DNA of 64,000 bases from Paenibacillus macquariensis (GCF_900156375.1 NZ_FTNK01000014.1:62001-126000), one strand, 5' to 3'; numbered from the stretch's first letter, positions 13,802 to 22,934 are shown. Translations and numbers: made by a program. The notes: a model not told the origin generated them from the letters alone.

Positions 13802-16135
13802 ATGCCACATTCCGTAGTAAAACCGAACAATCGCCAACTCTCTTTTGATGAGAACCGTCTCTCCATCTACACTGATCGCCTTCTAGAAGGATTGGACATG
13901 CTTGATAAGGAGCAACTGATCCGAGGGGTACTATCTAAGCTACGTAGAGATGAAGTTACAGGAGAAGACATTAGTAATGCTTTTACCATGTCTGCGCTAG
14001 AACTGGTTACGAAAGAAGAACCTAACTGGAAGTTTGCAGCGGCACGTTCCCTACTTACTTCTTTATATAAAAGAGCAGCTCATCACCGCCGTTATAAATC
14101 CTATGCAGATGAACCTTATGGTGCCCTTTACCCATTGATCACAGATTTGGTGCACAAAGGCATATACCGTGAGGAATTACTTGAATACTATACAAAAGAA
14201 CAGATTGAAGAACTCGCTGAACTCATTGACTACAAGCGCGATCTATTGTTCGATTACATCGGTCTTTTAACTCTTACAGAACGTTACCTTACAACCGATT
14301 TCGATGGACACATCATGGAGCTTCCACAGGAAAGATATATGATCATTGCAATGTTCCTTATGCATAAAGAACCTGCTGAGAGACGTATGGAGCTTGTGAA
14401 GGAATCCTATTGGGCTATGAGTAATCTATATATGACTGCTGCTACCCCGACGATGTCTAATGCCGGTAAAAAAGTAGCTGGACAACTCTCCAGTTGTTTC
14501 ATCGACACGGTAGACGACTCCTTAGAAGGTATCTTCGACTCCAACACAGATACAGCTCGTCTTAGTAAAATGGGCGGTGGGATCGGTGTCTACCTTGGTA
14601 AAGTAAGAGCACGTGGATCAGATATCCGTGGACATAAGAATACAAGTTCCGGTATCATCCCTTGGATTCGTCAGTTAAACAATACGGCTGTCAGCGTAGA
14701 TCAGTTAGGTACTCGTAAAGGTGCAATCGCAGTCTACATCGATGTGTTCCATAAGGATATCCTTGCGTTCTTAGATCTCAAATTAAACAACGGTGACGAG
14801 CGCATGAGAGCGCATGACGTATTCCACGGTATTTGTATTCCCGATTTGTTCATGAGTGCTGTGGAGAACCGTGGAATGTGGAATCTATTCTGTCCTCATG
14901 AAGTTAAGAAAGTCATGGGCTGGACAGATAGCAACGGTCGTCCACTTGGACTTGAAGATTTCTATGATGAGAAGCTTGGACAAGGCACTTTCAGTGATAA
15001 ATATGCTGAAGCTGTTGATCATCCTTTATTATCCCGTATTACAGTCCCTGCTATTGATATCATGAAACGTGTTATGAAATCACAACTTGAGACGGGTACA
15101 CCATATATGTTCTATCGCGATACCGTAAACCGCGCGAACCCGAATAGTGCACATGGTATGGTCTATTCCTCCAACCTATGTACTGAAATTATGCAGAACC
15201 AATCCGCAACTGTTGTGGAAAAAGAAGAACTTGTTACGAAAGATGGACAGACAAGAATTATTATCTCAAAAATCCCTGGCGATTTCGTCGTGTGTAACTT
15301 GAACTCCATTCACTTGGCTCGTGCTGTTCCGGCAGGTGTATTAGATCGACTTGTACCTATTCAAGTTCGTATGCTTGATAACGTTATCGACATTAATAAC
15401 ATTGAAGTGCTTCAAGCTCAATATACAAACAGTCAATATCGTGCTATTGGTCTAGGAACTTTCGGACTTCATCACTTACTAGCTCTTGAAGGTATCCGTT
15501 GGGAATCTGAGGAAGCTGTCACGTATAACAATAATTTATATGAGAAAATTAACTATTTACTCGTTCGTTCAAGCATGGAGCTATCGAAGGAAAAAGGTCA
15601 TTATCCGAAATTCAAAGGATCTGACTGGGACAATGGTACTTACTTCACTCAACGTGGTTATACCGACGGTAATCTTGAAGGACCGTTTGTAACGACTGCA
15701 CAGTGGCAGGAGCTACAACAAGAAGTACAACAGAATGGTGTACGGAATGCTTGGATGTTCGCTATTGCACCGAATGGTTCCACTTCCATTATCGCTGGCT
15801 CCACTGCGAGCATCGATCCATTGTATGAATTGTTATCTTATGAAGAGAAAACAACTTACAAAATTGCTAACCCTGCACCGGATCTGTCCGACAAGACCAT
15901 CTGGTACTATAAAACAGCATTTAATATCGATCAACATTGGTCTATCGACATGGCTGCTGCTCGCCAACGTCATGTGGATCAAGGTCAAAGCTTCAATCTA
16001 TATGTTCGTCCTGATATTAAAGCAACGGATTTCCTATCGTTACACATTCATGCTTGGAAAGCTGGAATGAAATCGACTTATTATGTAAGAAGTCGGGCGT
16101 TGACGATTGAGGAATGTGACAGCTGCAGTTCGTAA
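13802..16135 (+). CDS. nrdA: Ribonucleoside-diphosphate reductase, class I alpha subunit
   Basis: This 777-residue subunit reduces ribonucleotides for DNA synthesis. An N-terminal ATP-cone-like region (about 5-95) suggests dATP control. Active-site features are intact: redox cysteine C232 in QLSSCF, N458-L-C460-T-E462 (the thiyl radical cysteine with Asn and Glu), partner C498 in FVVCNL, radical-transfer tyrosines Y760-Y761, and the C-terminal CDSC pair (C772, C775). An AAAGGAAG site lies 11 bases before ATG 13802. It is under B12 riboswitch and probably NrdR control, and nrdB follows after 478 bp. Confidence 0.96.
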   Translation: MPHSVVKPNNRQLSFDENRLSIYTDRLLEGLDMLDKEQLIRGVLSKLRRDEVTGEDISNAFTMSALELVTKEEPNWKFAAARSLLTSLYKRAAHHRRYKSYADEPYGALYPLITDLVHKGIYREELLEYYTKEQIEELAELIDYKRDLLFDYIGLLTLTERYLTTDFDGHIMELPQERYMIIAMFLMHKEPAERRMELVKESYWAMSNLYMTAATPTMSNAGKKVAGQLSSCFIDTVDDSLEGIFDSNTDTARLSKMGGGIGVYLGKVRARGSDIRGHKNTSSGIIPWIRQLNNTAVSVDQLGTRKGAIAVYIDVFHKDILAFLDLKLNNGDERMRAHDVFHGICIPDLFMSAVENRGMWNLFCPHEVKKVMGWTDSNGRPLGLEDFYDEKLGQGTFSDKYAEAVDHPLLSRITVPAIDIMKRVMKSQLETGTPYMFYRDTVNRANPNSAHGMVYSSNLCTEIMQNQSATVVEKEELVTKDGQTRIIISKIPGDFVVCNLNSIHLARAVPAGVLDRLVPIQVRMLDNVIDINNIEVLQAQYTNSQYRAIGLGTFGLHHLLALEGIRWESEEAVTYNNNLYEKINYLLVRSSMELSKEKGHYPKFKGSDWDNGTYFTQRGYTDGNLEGPFVTTAQWQELQQEVQQNGVRNAWMFAIAPNGSTSIIAGSTASIDPLYELLSYEEKTTYKIANPAPDLSDKTIWYYKTAFNIDQHWSIDMAAARQRHVDQGQSFNLYVRPDIKATDFLSLHIHAWKAGMKSTYYVRSRALTIEECDSCSS

Positions 16136-16613
16136 AATCTCTTACTAAAACCTTTTCGATCCCTCCCAAACCCTCGCTTCCCAAGCTTATGCTTCCGGAG
16201 TGAGCTTCCCAAGGGAAGCTTTCAGGAGGGCCCCATTGGGCTCTGCCCTCTGGACACCCGAAACTCTTTGGTGGAGTGAGGGGATTCGGAGCTTATGTGT
16301 GAGGATCGTTTCGTGCTTGGAGCGCTTAGTCCCCCTGTTCGCTTTGCGAATGCGTTTCGGGGACCCGCTCAACTTCGTGGGAGTGAGTAGCTCTTGCTTC
16401 GCCGAGCTACGTGTCCTGTTTGATCCGCAAATGCGGTAGAACAAGAACTACTTCATCTTACGAGCATAACTGATCATACTTACTACTCGAATTCGAGATT
16501 TAGACCCTCTTCTGTTCGCTACGCGAATGCGGAGAACCTGATACATTTTACTACCCTTGCCTATTCGCTCTCGCGAATAGACAAGATAGCTTATTTATAA
16601 AGGAGTAATAGAT
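16136..16613 (+). repeat. Hairpin-rich nrdA-nrdB intergenic region
   Basis: These 478 bp are packed with short inverted repeats: AGCTTCCC/GGGAAGCT at 16203-16220, GTAGCTC/GAGCTAC near 16385-16409, TTCGCTTTGCGAA near 16339, TTCGCTACGCGAA near 16508 and TATTCGCTCTCGCGAATA near 16562. The word GGAGTGAG occurs three times (about 16197, 16274 and 16379). The segment 16185-16230 resembles the leader repeats at 12393 and 29074, including a following AGGAGG. Open frames seen on both strands here are side effects of the palindromes. The nrdB ribosome binding site AAAGGAG is at about 16598. Confidence 0.7.
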
Positions 16614-17645
16614 ATGAAATTGCAACAAATTTTCAATACTGAAGCACCCAATCAATCTACACGTATTATCGAAGGTGAATGTTCGGGTATTCTGAACTGG
16701 AATGATATTCGTATGCCTCATATGTATAAACTTTATAAGGTACTGTTATTAAATCACTGGATTGCAGATGAAATTCCAATGTCCAAGGATGCACAACAAT
16801 TCGCAAGATTAGATCCTGAAGAGCAACGCGTCTTCAAGATTAATATTTCATTACTTGCAGTGTTAGATTCTATGCAAACGATGTTTGTAGGCGATGTGAA
16901 ACGTTACTTTACTGACTCTTCATTAGAAGCGATTTCCGCTATTATTGGTCAACAAGAAGTTGTCCATAATCAATCATATTCATATGTTCTTTCATCCATT
17001 GTTTCAGATCAGGAGCAGAAAGAAATTTTTGAATACTGGAAGAAAGATCCGGTTCTTCTGGAACGCAATCGTTTCATTGCTGATATTTATCAAAGTTTCC
17101 GTGATGAGCAAAATCCACAGACATTCTTCCACGCTATGGTGGCAGATTTAATTCTTGAAGGTATCTTCTTTTATAGTACATTTGCCTTCTTCTATAACTT
17201 GGCTCGCGATCAAAAAATGATGGGCACAAGTCAGATGATCTCGTATATCCAACGCGATGAGAATCAACACTGCTATTTCTTTGCTGAGGTGTTCAAGCAG
17301 TTACTCGTTGATTTCCCAGAGCTTAACTCGAAAGAAAACATCGCGTATGTATACAGAACAATTGATGAAGCTGTTCAATTAGAGATTAACTGGGCACATT
17401 ACACGCTTAGTCAAATCGCTGGAATTGATCTAAATGAGCTTGAGAATTATATTAAGTACACAGCTAACAAGCGTCTTACACTCATGGGCATGGACAAAGC
17501 TTATGTAGGTGTAGATGTGAACTGTATGCCTTGGATTAAGCCTTTCTCAGACGATGCGCTCAATTCAACGAAGACTGACTTCTTCGAAGCCAAATCCCGT
17601 AACTACGGTAAAGTGGGCGACGATAACGGATTTGACGATTTGTAA
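16614..17645 (+). CDS. nrdB: Ribonucleoside-diphosphate reductase, class I beta (radical) subunit
   Basis: This 343-residue subunit has the full diiron site: D85 (LAVLDSMQ), E115 and H118 (QQEVVHNQ), E182 (LILEGIFF), E216 and H219 (QRDENQHC). The radical tyrosine is Y122 in the E-x-x-H-x-x-x-Y pattern, so this is a tyrosyl-radical enzyme. Numbering is nearly that of the Escherichia coli protein. An AAAGGAG site precedes the ATG. The gene follows nrdA with a long repeat-filled spacer and is followed by a strong terminator. Confidence 0.96.
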   Translation: MKLQQIFNTEAPNQSTRIIEGECSGILNWNDIRMPHMYKLYKVLLLNHWIADEIPMSKDAQQFARLDPEEQRVFKINISLLAVLDSMQTMFVGDVKRYFTDSSLEAISAIIGQQEVVHNQSYSYVLSSIVSDQEQKEIFEYWKKDPVLLERNRFIADIYQSFRDEQNPQTFFHAMVADLILEGIFFYSTFAFFYNLARDQKMMGTSQMISYIQRDENQHCYFFAEVFKQLLVDFPELNSKENIAYVYRTIDEAVQLEINWAHYTLSQIAGIDLNELENYIKYTANKRLTLMGMDKAYVGVDVNCMPWIKPFSDDALNSTKTDFFEAKSRNYGKVGDDNGFDDL

Positions 17646-17678
17646 GCTTTCAAAGTTTACTTGTGTTCTATACACAAC

Positions 17679-17713
17679 AAAAAGGAGGGGCTCTTATGAG
17701 CCACCTCCTTTTT
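17679..17713 (+). terminator. Bidirectional terminator after nrdB
   Basis: AAAAAGGAGG...GCTC pairs with GAGC...CCTCCTTTTT across a four-base loop, with A-run and T-run on either side. It serves nrdB on plus and the opposing lipoprotein gene on minus. Confidence 0.88.
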
Positions 17714-17736
17714 GCTTACACCAACTATAATTCCGA

Positions 17737-18270
17737 TTATTCATCCGCAATGAATCCGTTATCAAGATCCTTAAGTACTTTCCATTCATCATCCTGTTTA
17801 ACGACTGACATATGTCCTGTTCTGGTCACCACGCTTGTGCCCTTAGATGAAGTCAATTCTGAAGGGCTAAGTTCAAGGTCTATACTATAGCGAAAAGAGA
17901 ATGTGTCCTTCTCCATATTATCTTGGTTCATATTTTCAAATTCAATGTGTTTAACTTTCATATTGAGCTTATTCTTCATTGCATATCCTGACGCTATTGC
18001 GCTTTGTCTATTAGTTGCGAATGCAACATATCCTTGCTCCGTTAGGAATGGCTTAAATTCTTCTTGTTTCTTTATCCTATCCTCTACCGTTGTTCCGATA
18101 TCAGCAACTTGAATTTCATATTGCATTTTCTTTAAGCTCTCGCCTACTTTTATAGCAGCAGCCTCATCACTTCTTGTTGAGCAACCTGATGCCATAAATA
18201 ACAGAGAGCAGGTTAGAACCAATGTCCCAACGACGACAGCTTTTGTCATTGTTTTAGATTGTTTCTTCAA
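17737..18270 (-). CDS. Hypothetical lipoprotein (177 aa)
   Basis: A TTG start at 18270 follows an AAGGAGTGAT site. The N-terminus has basic residues (MKKQSKTMTK), a hydrophobic stretch and a lipobox ending ASGC (cysteine near residue 30), so it is a membrane-anchored lipoprotein. The mature part is charged, with a C-terminal segment GHMSVVKQDDEWKVLKDL that resembles the last strands of NTF2-like or DUF4878-type domains. No specific function can be given. It lies alone between a terminator and a dispersed repeat. Confidence 0.75.
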   Translation of the reverse strand: MKKQSKTMTKAVVVGTLVLTCSLLFMASGCSTRSDEAAAIKVGESLKKMQYEIQVADIGTTVEDRIKKQEEFKPFLTEQGYVAFATNRQSAIASGYAMKNKLNMKVKHIEFENMNQDNMEKDTFSFRYSIDLELSPSELTSSKGTSVVTRTGHMSVVKQDDEWKVLKDLDNGFIADE

Positions 18271-18360
18271 AGTAAATCACTCCTTTCATACAATAACGTA
18301 TGAAAACCGATTTGGTCTCTCTTTTTCGCAAAAAAAGAATGACATGAGAATTCTCAATAC

Positions 18361-18430
18361 AACTAAAAACGAGTGCCACCCTTGGAGAAGGACGACACCC
18401 GTTTCAGCGGATATATAAGAAATAGATCCA
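18361..18430. repeat. Dispersed intergenic element (copy 2)
   Basis: AAACGAGTG pairs imperfectly with CACCCGTTT around an inner CCTT/AAGG stem, followed by GCGGATATATAAGAAATAG. The CACCCGTTT...CGGA(A/T)ATATAAG(G/A)AATAG part matches the element between kdpC and kdpD. Confidence 0.5.
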
Positions 18431-18446
18431 GTATTTAATCAACCAT

Positions 18447-19016
18447 CTACACCTTTAATTCGTATACTTTATGGTTATGCTCACTTCTCAGGCGTGTTTC
18501 ACTTGCCAATTCTTCAAGTTCAGCATGCAGACGTGTCCGCAACTCTTCTGCAATTTCCATTCCGCCTTGATCTGTACGAGTCACTTGTGAATCTACCGTG
18601 TAGACCCCACCTAGAATGTGACGTGCCCCTAGCGCAGACAGAACAGGCTTCAAGGCATAATCAATAGCAAGTAAATGTGCAAGACTGCCTCCCATAAACA
18701 AAGGCAACGTAATTTTACCGGCAAGACCCTTTTGAGGAATGAGATCAAGGAATGTCTTAAGGACACCCGTATAAGACGCTTTATACACGGGACTTGCAAT
18801 AATTACAGCATCTGCTTCTGCCACTAGCCCGTTGGCTTTGACAATATGTTCGCTTTCAAATTTCGTATGAATGAGATCATCCGTCGGGAGTCTGGCTACA
18901 TCAATTCGACTCACTTCGAAACCTGAGCCGCCAAGAACTTGTTCCACGTAATCAATAACTGCACCAAGTCGTGAAGTAAGCGAAGGATTACCATTTATAA
19001 TAACGATTTTGGCCAT
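18447..19016 (-). CDS. ssuE: NADPH-dependent FMN reductase, SsuE-like
   Basis: This 189-residue flavodoxin-like protein begins MAKIVIINGNPSLTSR. The phosphate-binding loop and the IIASPVYKASYTGVLKTFLDLIPQKGL segment are typical of SsuE/NADPH-dependent FMN reductases. The SsuE enzyme supplies reduced FMN to an alkanesulfonate monooxygenase (SsuD) during sulfur starvation. No ssuD is next to it, so substrate partner and symbol are inferred from similarity. It appears to be monocistronic. Confidence 0.82.
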   Translation of the reverse strand: MAKIVIINGNPSLTSRLGAVIDYVEQVLGGSGFEVSRIDVARLPTDDLIHTKFESEHIVKANGLVAEADAVIIASPVYKASYTGVLKTFLDLIPQKGLAGKITLPLFMGGSLAHLLAIDYALKPVLSALGARHILGGVYTVDSQVTRTDQGGMEIAEELRTRLHAELEELASETRLRSEHNHKVYELKV

Positions 19017-19321
19017 GTTTTTATTCCCCTTTTCATAAGACTCTACATGAGAATCTCAGTATTTAAATTTATAATTTATAAATCCGATAAGAATAGTATG
19101 TTTAAATCATCGTAACAAGGATTACAACATTTGTCAATTGATTAAATGCAACTATTGTTAGGAGTACAGCTCTTCTGAACGCTAACACAATGAACATATC
19201 TGCGCTTCTTTTATCAAGCATTTATACCCATTTTGATCCACCATTTCCCTTGCTACAATTATCTTATCTATATATCGAGTAGTATGTATTGCCCTCTTCT
19301 ATCTCAGCTTTGAACTATATA

Positions 19322-19350
19322 TTGAACTTCCTCTTCTTATAAGCTATACT
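19322..19350 (+). promoter_or_regulatory. Sigma-A promoter of serS
   Basis: TTGAAC (19322-19327) and TATACT (19345-19350) are separated by 17 bp. The start would be near 19357, at the beginning of the T-box leader. Confidence 0.75.
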
Positions 19351-19357
19351 AAACGAC

Positions 19358-19577
19358 AAAGAATTGAACAGTGAAATTACGCCTATGATCAGAATCCAAC
19401 TGTGAGGCGTTGGCGACCAGAGAAGGTATATCTTCTCCCTAAGTTAACCGGCATCCGTCCGTTACCGCGGAACCAAGAGGATCGAAGACTGCCTAAAGCT
19501 GCTTCGGTCAAGTTGGGTGGCACCGCGAGCAAGCGCTCCTCGTCCCAAAGGATGAGGGCGTTTTTTGTATTTTTTTA
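19358..19577 (+). promoter_or_regulatory. T-box leader of serS with terminator
   Basis: The T-box core GGGTGGCACCGCG is at about 19514-19526, preceded by GTTAACCGG...CCGTTACC stem elements. It is followed by the terminator stem CGCTCCTCGTCC/GGATGAGGGCG and a T-run (about 19534-19567). The bulge TGGC would pair with a GCCA acceptor end; tRNA-Ser usually has discriminator G, which agrees with serine control. Uncharged tRNA-Ser should stabilise the antiterminator and allow serS transcription. The specifier codon could not be assigned with confidence. Confidence 0.92.
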
Positions 19578-19597
19578 GACAAAGGAGCTCGTGAGAC

Positions 19598-20887
19598 ATG
19601 TTAGACATTCGATTCATCCGGGAGAATCCGGACTTGGTACAACGGACAGCACAACAGAAAAGGTTAGAATTATCGGTCACCGATTTACTGGATTGGGATC
19701 AAAAGAGACGCGATCTACTGAAACAGATTGAAGATTTAAGAGCTGATCGCAATCGACTTACACACGCAATCGCTACAAACATCCAACAAGGACAACCAAC
19801 CTCCACTGAACCTCTCAAAGAACAGGTAAGACAGATCAATCAACAGTTAACTTTGCACGAATCTGCACTAACTCAGGCTAATGATGAATGTGAGCATCGG
19901 ATGATATCTGTTCCTAACATTGTATCTCCCGACACACCTGTGGGCAGAGATGATACTGACAATGTAGAGATTAGACGAGTCGGTACTCCGCCAGTCTTCG
20001 CCTTTGAGACATTAGATCATGTTCAACTAGGTGAACGCCATGATCTGATTGATATTCCACGTGGCGTGAAAGCGGCAGGTAGCCGGAACTATTTTCTCAA
20101 GGGAGCCGGTCTATACTTACATCTAGCCGTTCAACGATTAGCACTGGATCTACTCACCAAGTATGGATTCACAGCAATGGACGTTCCAGTTATGGTACGA
20201 CCAGAAGCGCTCACAAAAACAGGTTTTTTCCCAACGGGAGCGGATCAGACGTTTGAGATTACGGGCGAAGATAAGTGGTTAGTCGGTACTTCTGAAGTTT
20301 CGTTAGTATCGTATTATAGCGATGAGATTGTTGATGTAACTGAACCGATCAGACTAGCTGGGATGTCAGCTTGTTTCCGTAAAGAAATTGGATCTGCTGG
20401 GCGGGATGTTCGAGGACTATACCGAGTTCATCAGTTCGCTAAAGTTGAGCAAGTTGTTCTTTGCGCGAATAATGCCGAGATCTCGGAGCAGATATTACAG
20501 GAAATCACAGGTCATGCAGAGGAAATTCTTCAGCTCTTAGAGCTTCCTTATCGTGTAATGTCAGTATGCACAGGCGACATGTCCCAGAAAACGTATAAAC
20601 AATATGATATTGAAACATGGATGCCTAGCCGACAGGCCTATGGGGAGACGCATTCATCTTCCAATGTGTTAGACTTCCAAGCACGTCGTTCTAACATTAG
20701 ATACCGTGATGCCGATGGTAAGCTACAATTCTGCCATACGCTCAATAATACAGCTGTCGCATCACCACGTATTCTGATTCCATTGCTAGAGAATCATCAA
20801 CACGAGGACGGTTCCATCTATATTCCCAAGGCACTGCGTCCTTATATGGGAGGAATGCAACGATTAATCCCAACCACACAACAATAA
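19598..20887 (+). CDS. serS: Seryl-tRNA synthetase (variant type)
   Basis: This 429-residue class II synthetase has an N-terminal coiled-coil arm (about 25-110, with LLKQIEDLRADRNRLTH). Motif 2 is CFRKEIGSAGRDVRGLYRVHQF. Motif 3 is NNTAVASPRILIPLLEN, different from the common GSGLAVGRTLVAILEN. The motif usually written TAEVPL reads TSEVSL. These changes suggest a second-type SerS (as in organisms with two serS genes, sometimes linked to antibiotic resistance) rather than the typical housekeeping form. This is inference; the catalytic arginines are kept. It is controlled by the T-box upstream. Confidence 0.92.
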   Translation: MLDIRFIRENPDLVQRTAQQKRLELSVTDLLDWDQKRRDLLKQIEDLRADRNRLTHAIATNIQQGQPTSTEPLKEQVRQINQQLTLHESALTQANDECEHRMISVPNIVSPDTPVGRDDTDNVEIRRVGTPPVFAFETLDHVQLGERHDLIDIPRGVKAAGSRNYFLKGAGLYLHLAVQRLALDLLTKYGFTAMDVPVMVRPEALTKTGFFPTGADQTFEITGEDKWLVGTSEVSLVSYYSDEIVDVTEPIRLAGMSACFRKEIGSAGRDVRGLYRVHQFAKVEQVVLCANNAEISEQILQEITGHAEEILQLLELPYRVMSVCTGDMSQKTYKQYDIETWMPSRQAYGETHSSSNVLDFQARRSNIRYRDADGKLQFCHTLNNTAVASPRILIPLLENHQHEDGSIYIPKALRPYMGGMQRLIPTTQQ

Positions 20888-20967
20888 GTCAGAGATATGA
20901 ATAACCAACATGGCTAGCACCAAGAGAGGATATGCAAAGAACAACCCGACACCTCTCAATCCATCCT

Positions 20968-21007
20968 AAAAAGGCTATCTACCACAAACCATGGTAGATA
21001 GCCTTCT
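20968..21007 (+). terminator. Terminator after serS
   Basis: AAGGCTATCTACC (20971-20983) pairs with GGTAGATAGCCTT (20993-21005), a perfect 13-bp stem followed by CTTCC and later a T-run. Confidence 0.75.
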
Positions 21008-21010
21008 TCC

Positions 21011-21286
21011 GTAGTGCCCCTTTTTTATATACTTCATCATATATTATGTTATTATTTATGCGTTTGACTAATATTGCTATTAGCTTTTATTTACGATTTC
21101 ATAATATCACGTTTTCGCATATTTGTTAATATTGTAAGCGCTTTATTTGTGTCTATAAAGCGACCTCCATTCCTTGTAAACTGTCTATTGTAACTAGGCA
21201 TATGCCTAGAACATCCGCATAGGCTTACGACTATGATGAAGGGATGGATTAGAGACACTTAATGAACGCACCAGGGAAGGATTGAT
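21011..21286 (+). other. AT-rich gap with a CRE-like site
   Basis: No gene is visible. TGTAAGCGCTTTAT (about 21133-21146) resembles the catabolite response element core seen also upstream of the maltodextrin-binding protein gene, but the last half-site is poor. A short palindrome GGCATATGCC lies near 21197. Confidence 0.3.
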
Positions 21287-21745
21287 ATGATGCAGACTAA
21301 ACAATACTCCCCCATGATGTGGCGTTTACACATCGGGCACTACGTTATAAATAAGCTTGCTTGTGGAGGAATGGCTTTCCTTGTATTAAACCTAATCAAT
21401 ATGGCCACGCATGATTACATCTCTAGCTCAATACTATCGATCTCTCTCGAACAATGGGTGTACGGCATAATTATGATGGCATCCATTACTTTTGATGCCT
21501 TATGTGCTATTATTGCCCCTCTTAGAGGGTCGAAATCTATATTTGTTTTGTCTGTATGGGGATATATTGTTGGTTACTCCCTAGCGGTAAATGATATCAG
21601 TACCTCTTGGCTTTCGGGTCTCCTCGGATTAGGTACGATCCTATTGTTCTACTTCGGTAGTAGCATAATACGGAAGTATTCTCTCACCTCCCTTGTGCTG
21701 GCTTGGATTATTCCTCTAGTATGTATTTGGATATTCAAACCTTAA
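21287..21745 (+). CDS. Hypothetical membrane protein (152 aa)
   Basis: The protein has four hydrophobic segments (about 25-42, 54-76, 81-97 and 107-150, the last probably two helices), with little soluble sequence. GGGAAGG upstream may serve as ribosome binding site; either ATG at 21287 or 21290 can be the start. No family is recognised. The stop codon lies inside the left arm of a strong terminator, so the gene ends its own transcript. Confidence 0.7.
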   Translation: MMQTKQYSPMMWRLHIGHYVINKLACGGMAFLVLNLINMATHDYISSSILSISLEQWVYGIIMMASITFDALCAIIAPLRGSKSIFVLSVWGYIVGYSLAVNDISTSWLSGLLGLGTILLFYFGSSIIRKYSLTSLVLAWIIPLVCIWIFKP

Positions 21746-21778
21746 GAGGGGATTTGCAAATGCAAATCCCCTCTTAAG
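21741..21778 (+). terminator. 18-bp perfect hairpin overlapping a stop codon
   Basis: CTTAAGAGGGGATTTGCA (21741-21758) pairs perfectly with its complement at 21761-21778. The TAA of the membrane protein gene is at 21743-21745, within the stem. Only a weak T-tail follows on either side. Confidence 0.7.
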
Positions 21779-21918
21779 ATTTATGATAATCACACGTTGT
21801 ACAATTAGCCTGCGTTTCACGCTGAAATAGCGCGAATGCCCACCTGTCACCATTCCAGTATATGCGGTTTATTTCATTATAAACCTCACATTCAGCAATG
21901 ATAATTCTTACGCTCTAC

Positions 21919-22581
21919 TTAGTAAGCCACTGTAAATCGAGCACGTAAGAAATACGGATCTTCCACTTCATCAATAATGGCAGCAGCATAATCCTCTGCT
22001 GATATAGTACTTCTGTCACTCTCATCTAGAATAAGCTTATCCGTCCCGATGCGAAATTGACCTGTACGACGTCCATCAATAATCTGGGCTGGAGGGCTAC
22101 AATACGTCCAGTCCAAGTCAGACTCACTATATATTTCATACGCCTTAGCATGGGCGACAGCAAGCGGCTTAGATTCGATAGGATATTCATCCGTATCCAT
22201 CCACTTCACTCCAGATGCTACTTCAAGACTTCCAGCTTCACCTACTATGACAAGTCGGGATACACCCGAACGCTTCGCACCCTCAACGATCGAATGAGCT
22301 ACAACTGCTAACTCTTCTTCTGCTCCAAGCGTTGTACCTACTGCGCTTATGATTGCCTGATGACCTTCACAAATGGATGCAACTTCATCTACATTCATCA
22401 CATTTCCTTCTACCACACTCAGATTCTCATACTGCTCTGTCATACGAGTCTGATCACGTACCACAGCAGTAACCTGATAACCACGGTCTAACGCCTCTTT
22501 CATAACAAGTTGTCCAATTCTTCCATTAGCTCCAAACAATACAACCTTAACATCCATCGCTCTAGCTCTAACATCTACCAC
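21919..22581 (-). CDS. NAD(P)H-binding atypical SDR family oxidoreductase
   Basis: The 220-residue protein has the Rossmann motif VVLFGANGRIGQLVMKEALDRGYQVTAVVRD near the N-terminus and ISAVGTTLGAEEE after it. This pattern is typical of NAD(P)-binding atypical short-chain dehydrogenases such as YwnB. The GTG start at 22581 has an AGAGGG site at a proper distance; the ATG at 22557 is possible but has none. Substrate unknown. Upstream are three tandem hairpin repeats (22663-22787). Confidence 0.85.
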   Translation of the reverse strand: MVDVRARAMDVKVVLFGANGRIGQLVMKEALDRGYQVTAVVRDQTRMTEQYENLSVVEGNVMNVDEVASICEGHQAIISAVGTTLGAEEELAVVAHSIVEGAKRSGVSRLVIVGEAGSLEVASGVKWMDTDEYPIESKPLAVAHAKAYEIYSESDLDWTYCSPPAQIIDGRRTGQFRIGTDKLILDESDRSTISAEDYAAAIIDEVEDPYFLRARFTVAY

Positions 22582-22662
22582 TTCATATTCCCTCTTTCTA
22601 TGTTGTTCAGGCTTATCCTATGATGCGCCATGAGTTTGATGATTCGTTCTGTTATCTTACCA

Positions 22663-22787
22663 TCTATATAGATTGAACTAAAGGCGAAGCAGATACTTTA
22701 GTTCATTCTAGCTATATAGATTGAACTAAAGGCGAATGCAGATACTTTAGTTCATTCTAGCTATATAGATTGAACTAAAGAGTTCAT
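22663..22787. repeat. Tandem 48-49 bp hairpin repeats, two full and one partial
   Basis: Each unit starts CTATATAGATTGAACTAAAG, continues GCGAAGCAGATA or GCGAATGCAGATA, and ends CTTTAGTTCATTCTAG, so GAACTAAAG and CTTTAGTTC form a hairpin. Units lie at 22663-22710 and 22711-22759; a truncated third copy ends at about 22787. It lies between the divergent SDR gene and the 102-aa membrane protein gene. Confidence 0.85.
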
Positions 22788-22934
22788 GATTGTCTATAGT
22801 GTTCCCAAACAAGAATGGGGTATATAAGTATTAATCAATCTTATACTTATACCATTGGGTTTATTATCTGCACTAATGAATGTAGAATTGATATAAGACC
22901 ATCATATATAAGAAACGGTAGGTGTTACAAAAAA

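Noticed and set aside
16187-16444. Overlapping open frames on both strands between nrdA and nrdB
   Set aside because: They follow from the palindromic, GC-rich repeat DNA. Neither has a ribosome binding site with a proper start.
19462-19680. Minus-strand frame across the T-box and serS start
   Set aside because: It overlaps a well-supported RNA leader and the start of serS on the opposite strand.
22815-22934. Longer start of the 102-aa membrane protein
   Set aside because: The added 40 residues are not conserved-looking, and a ribosome binding site lies before the ATG at 22935.
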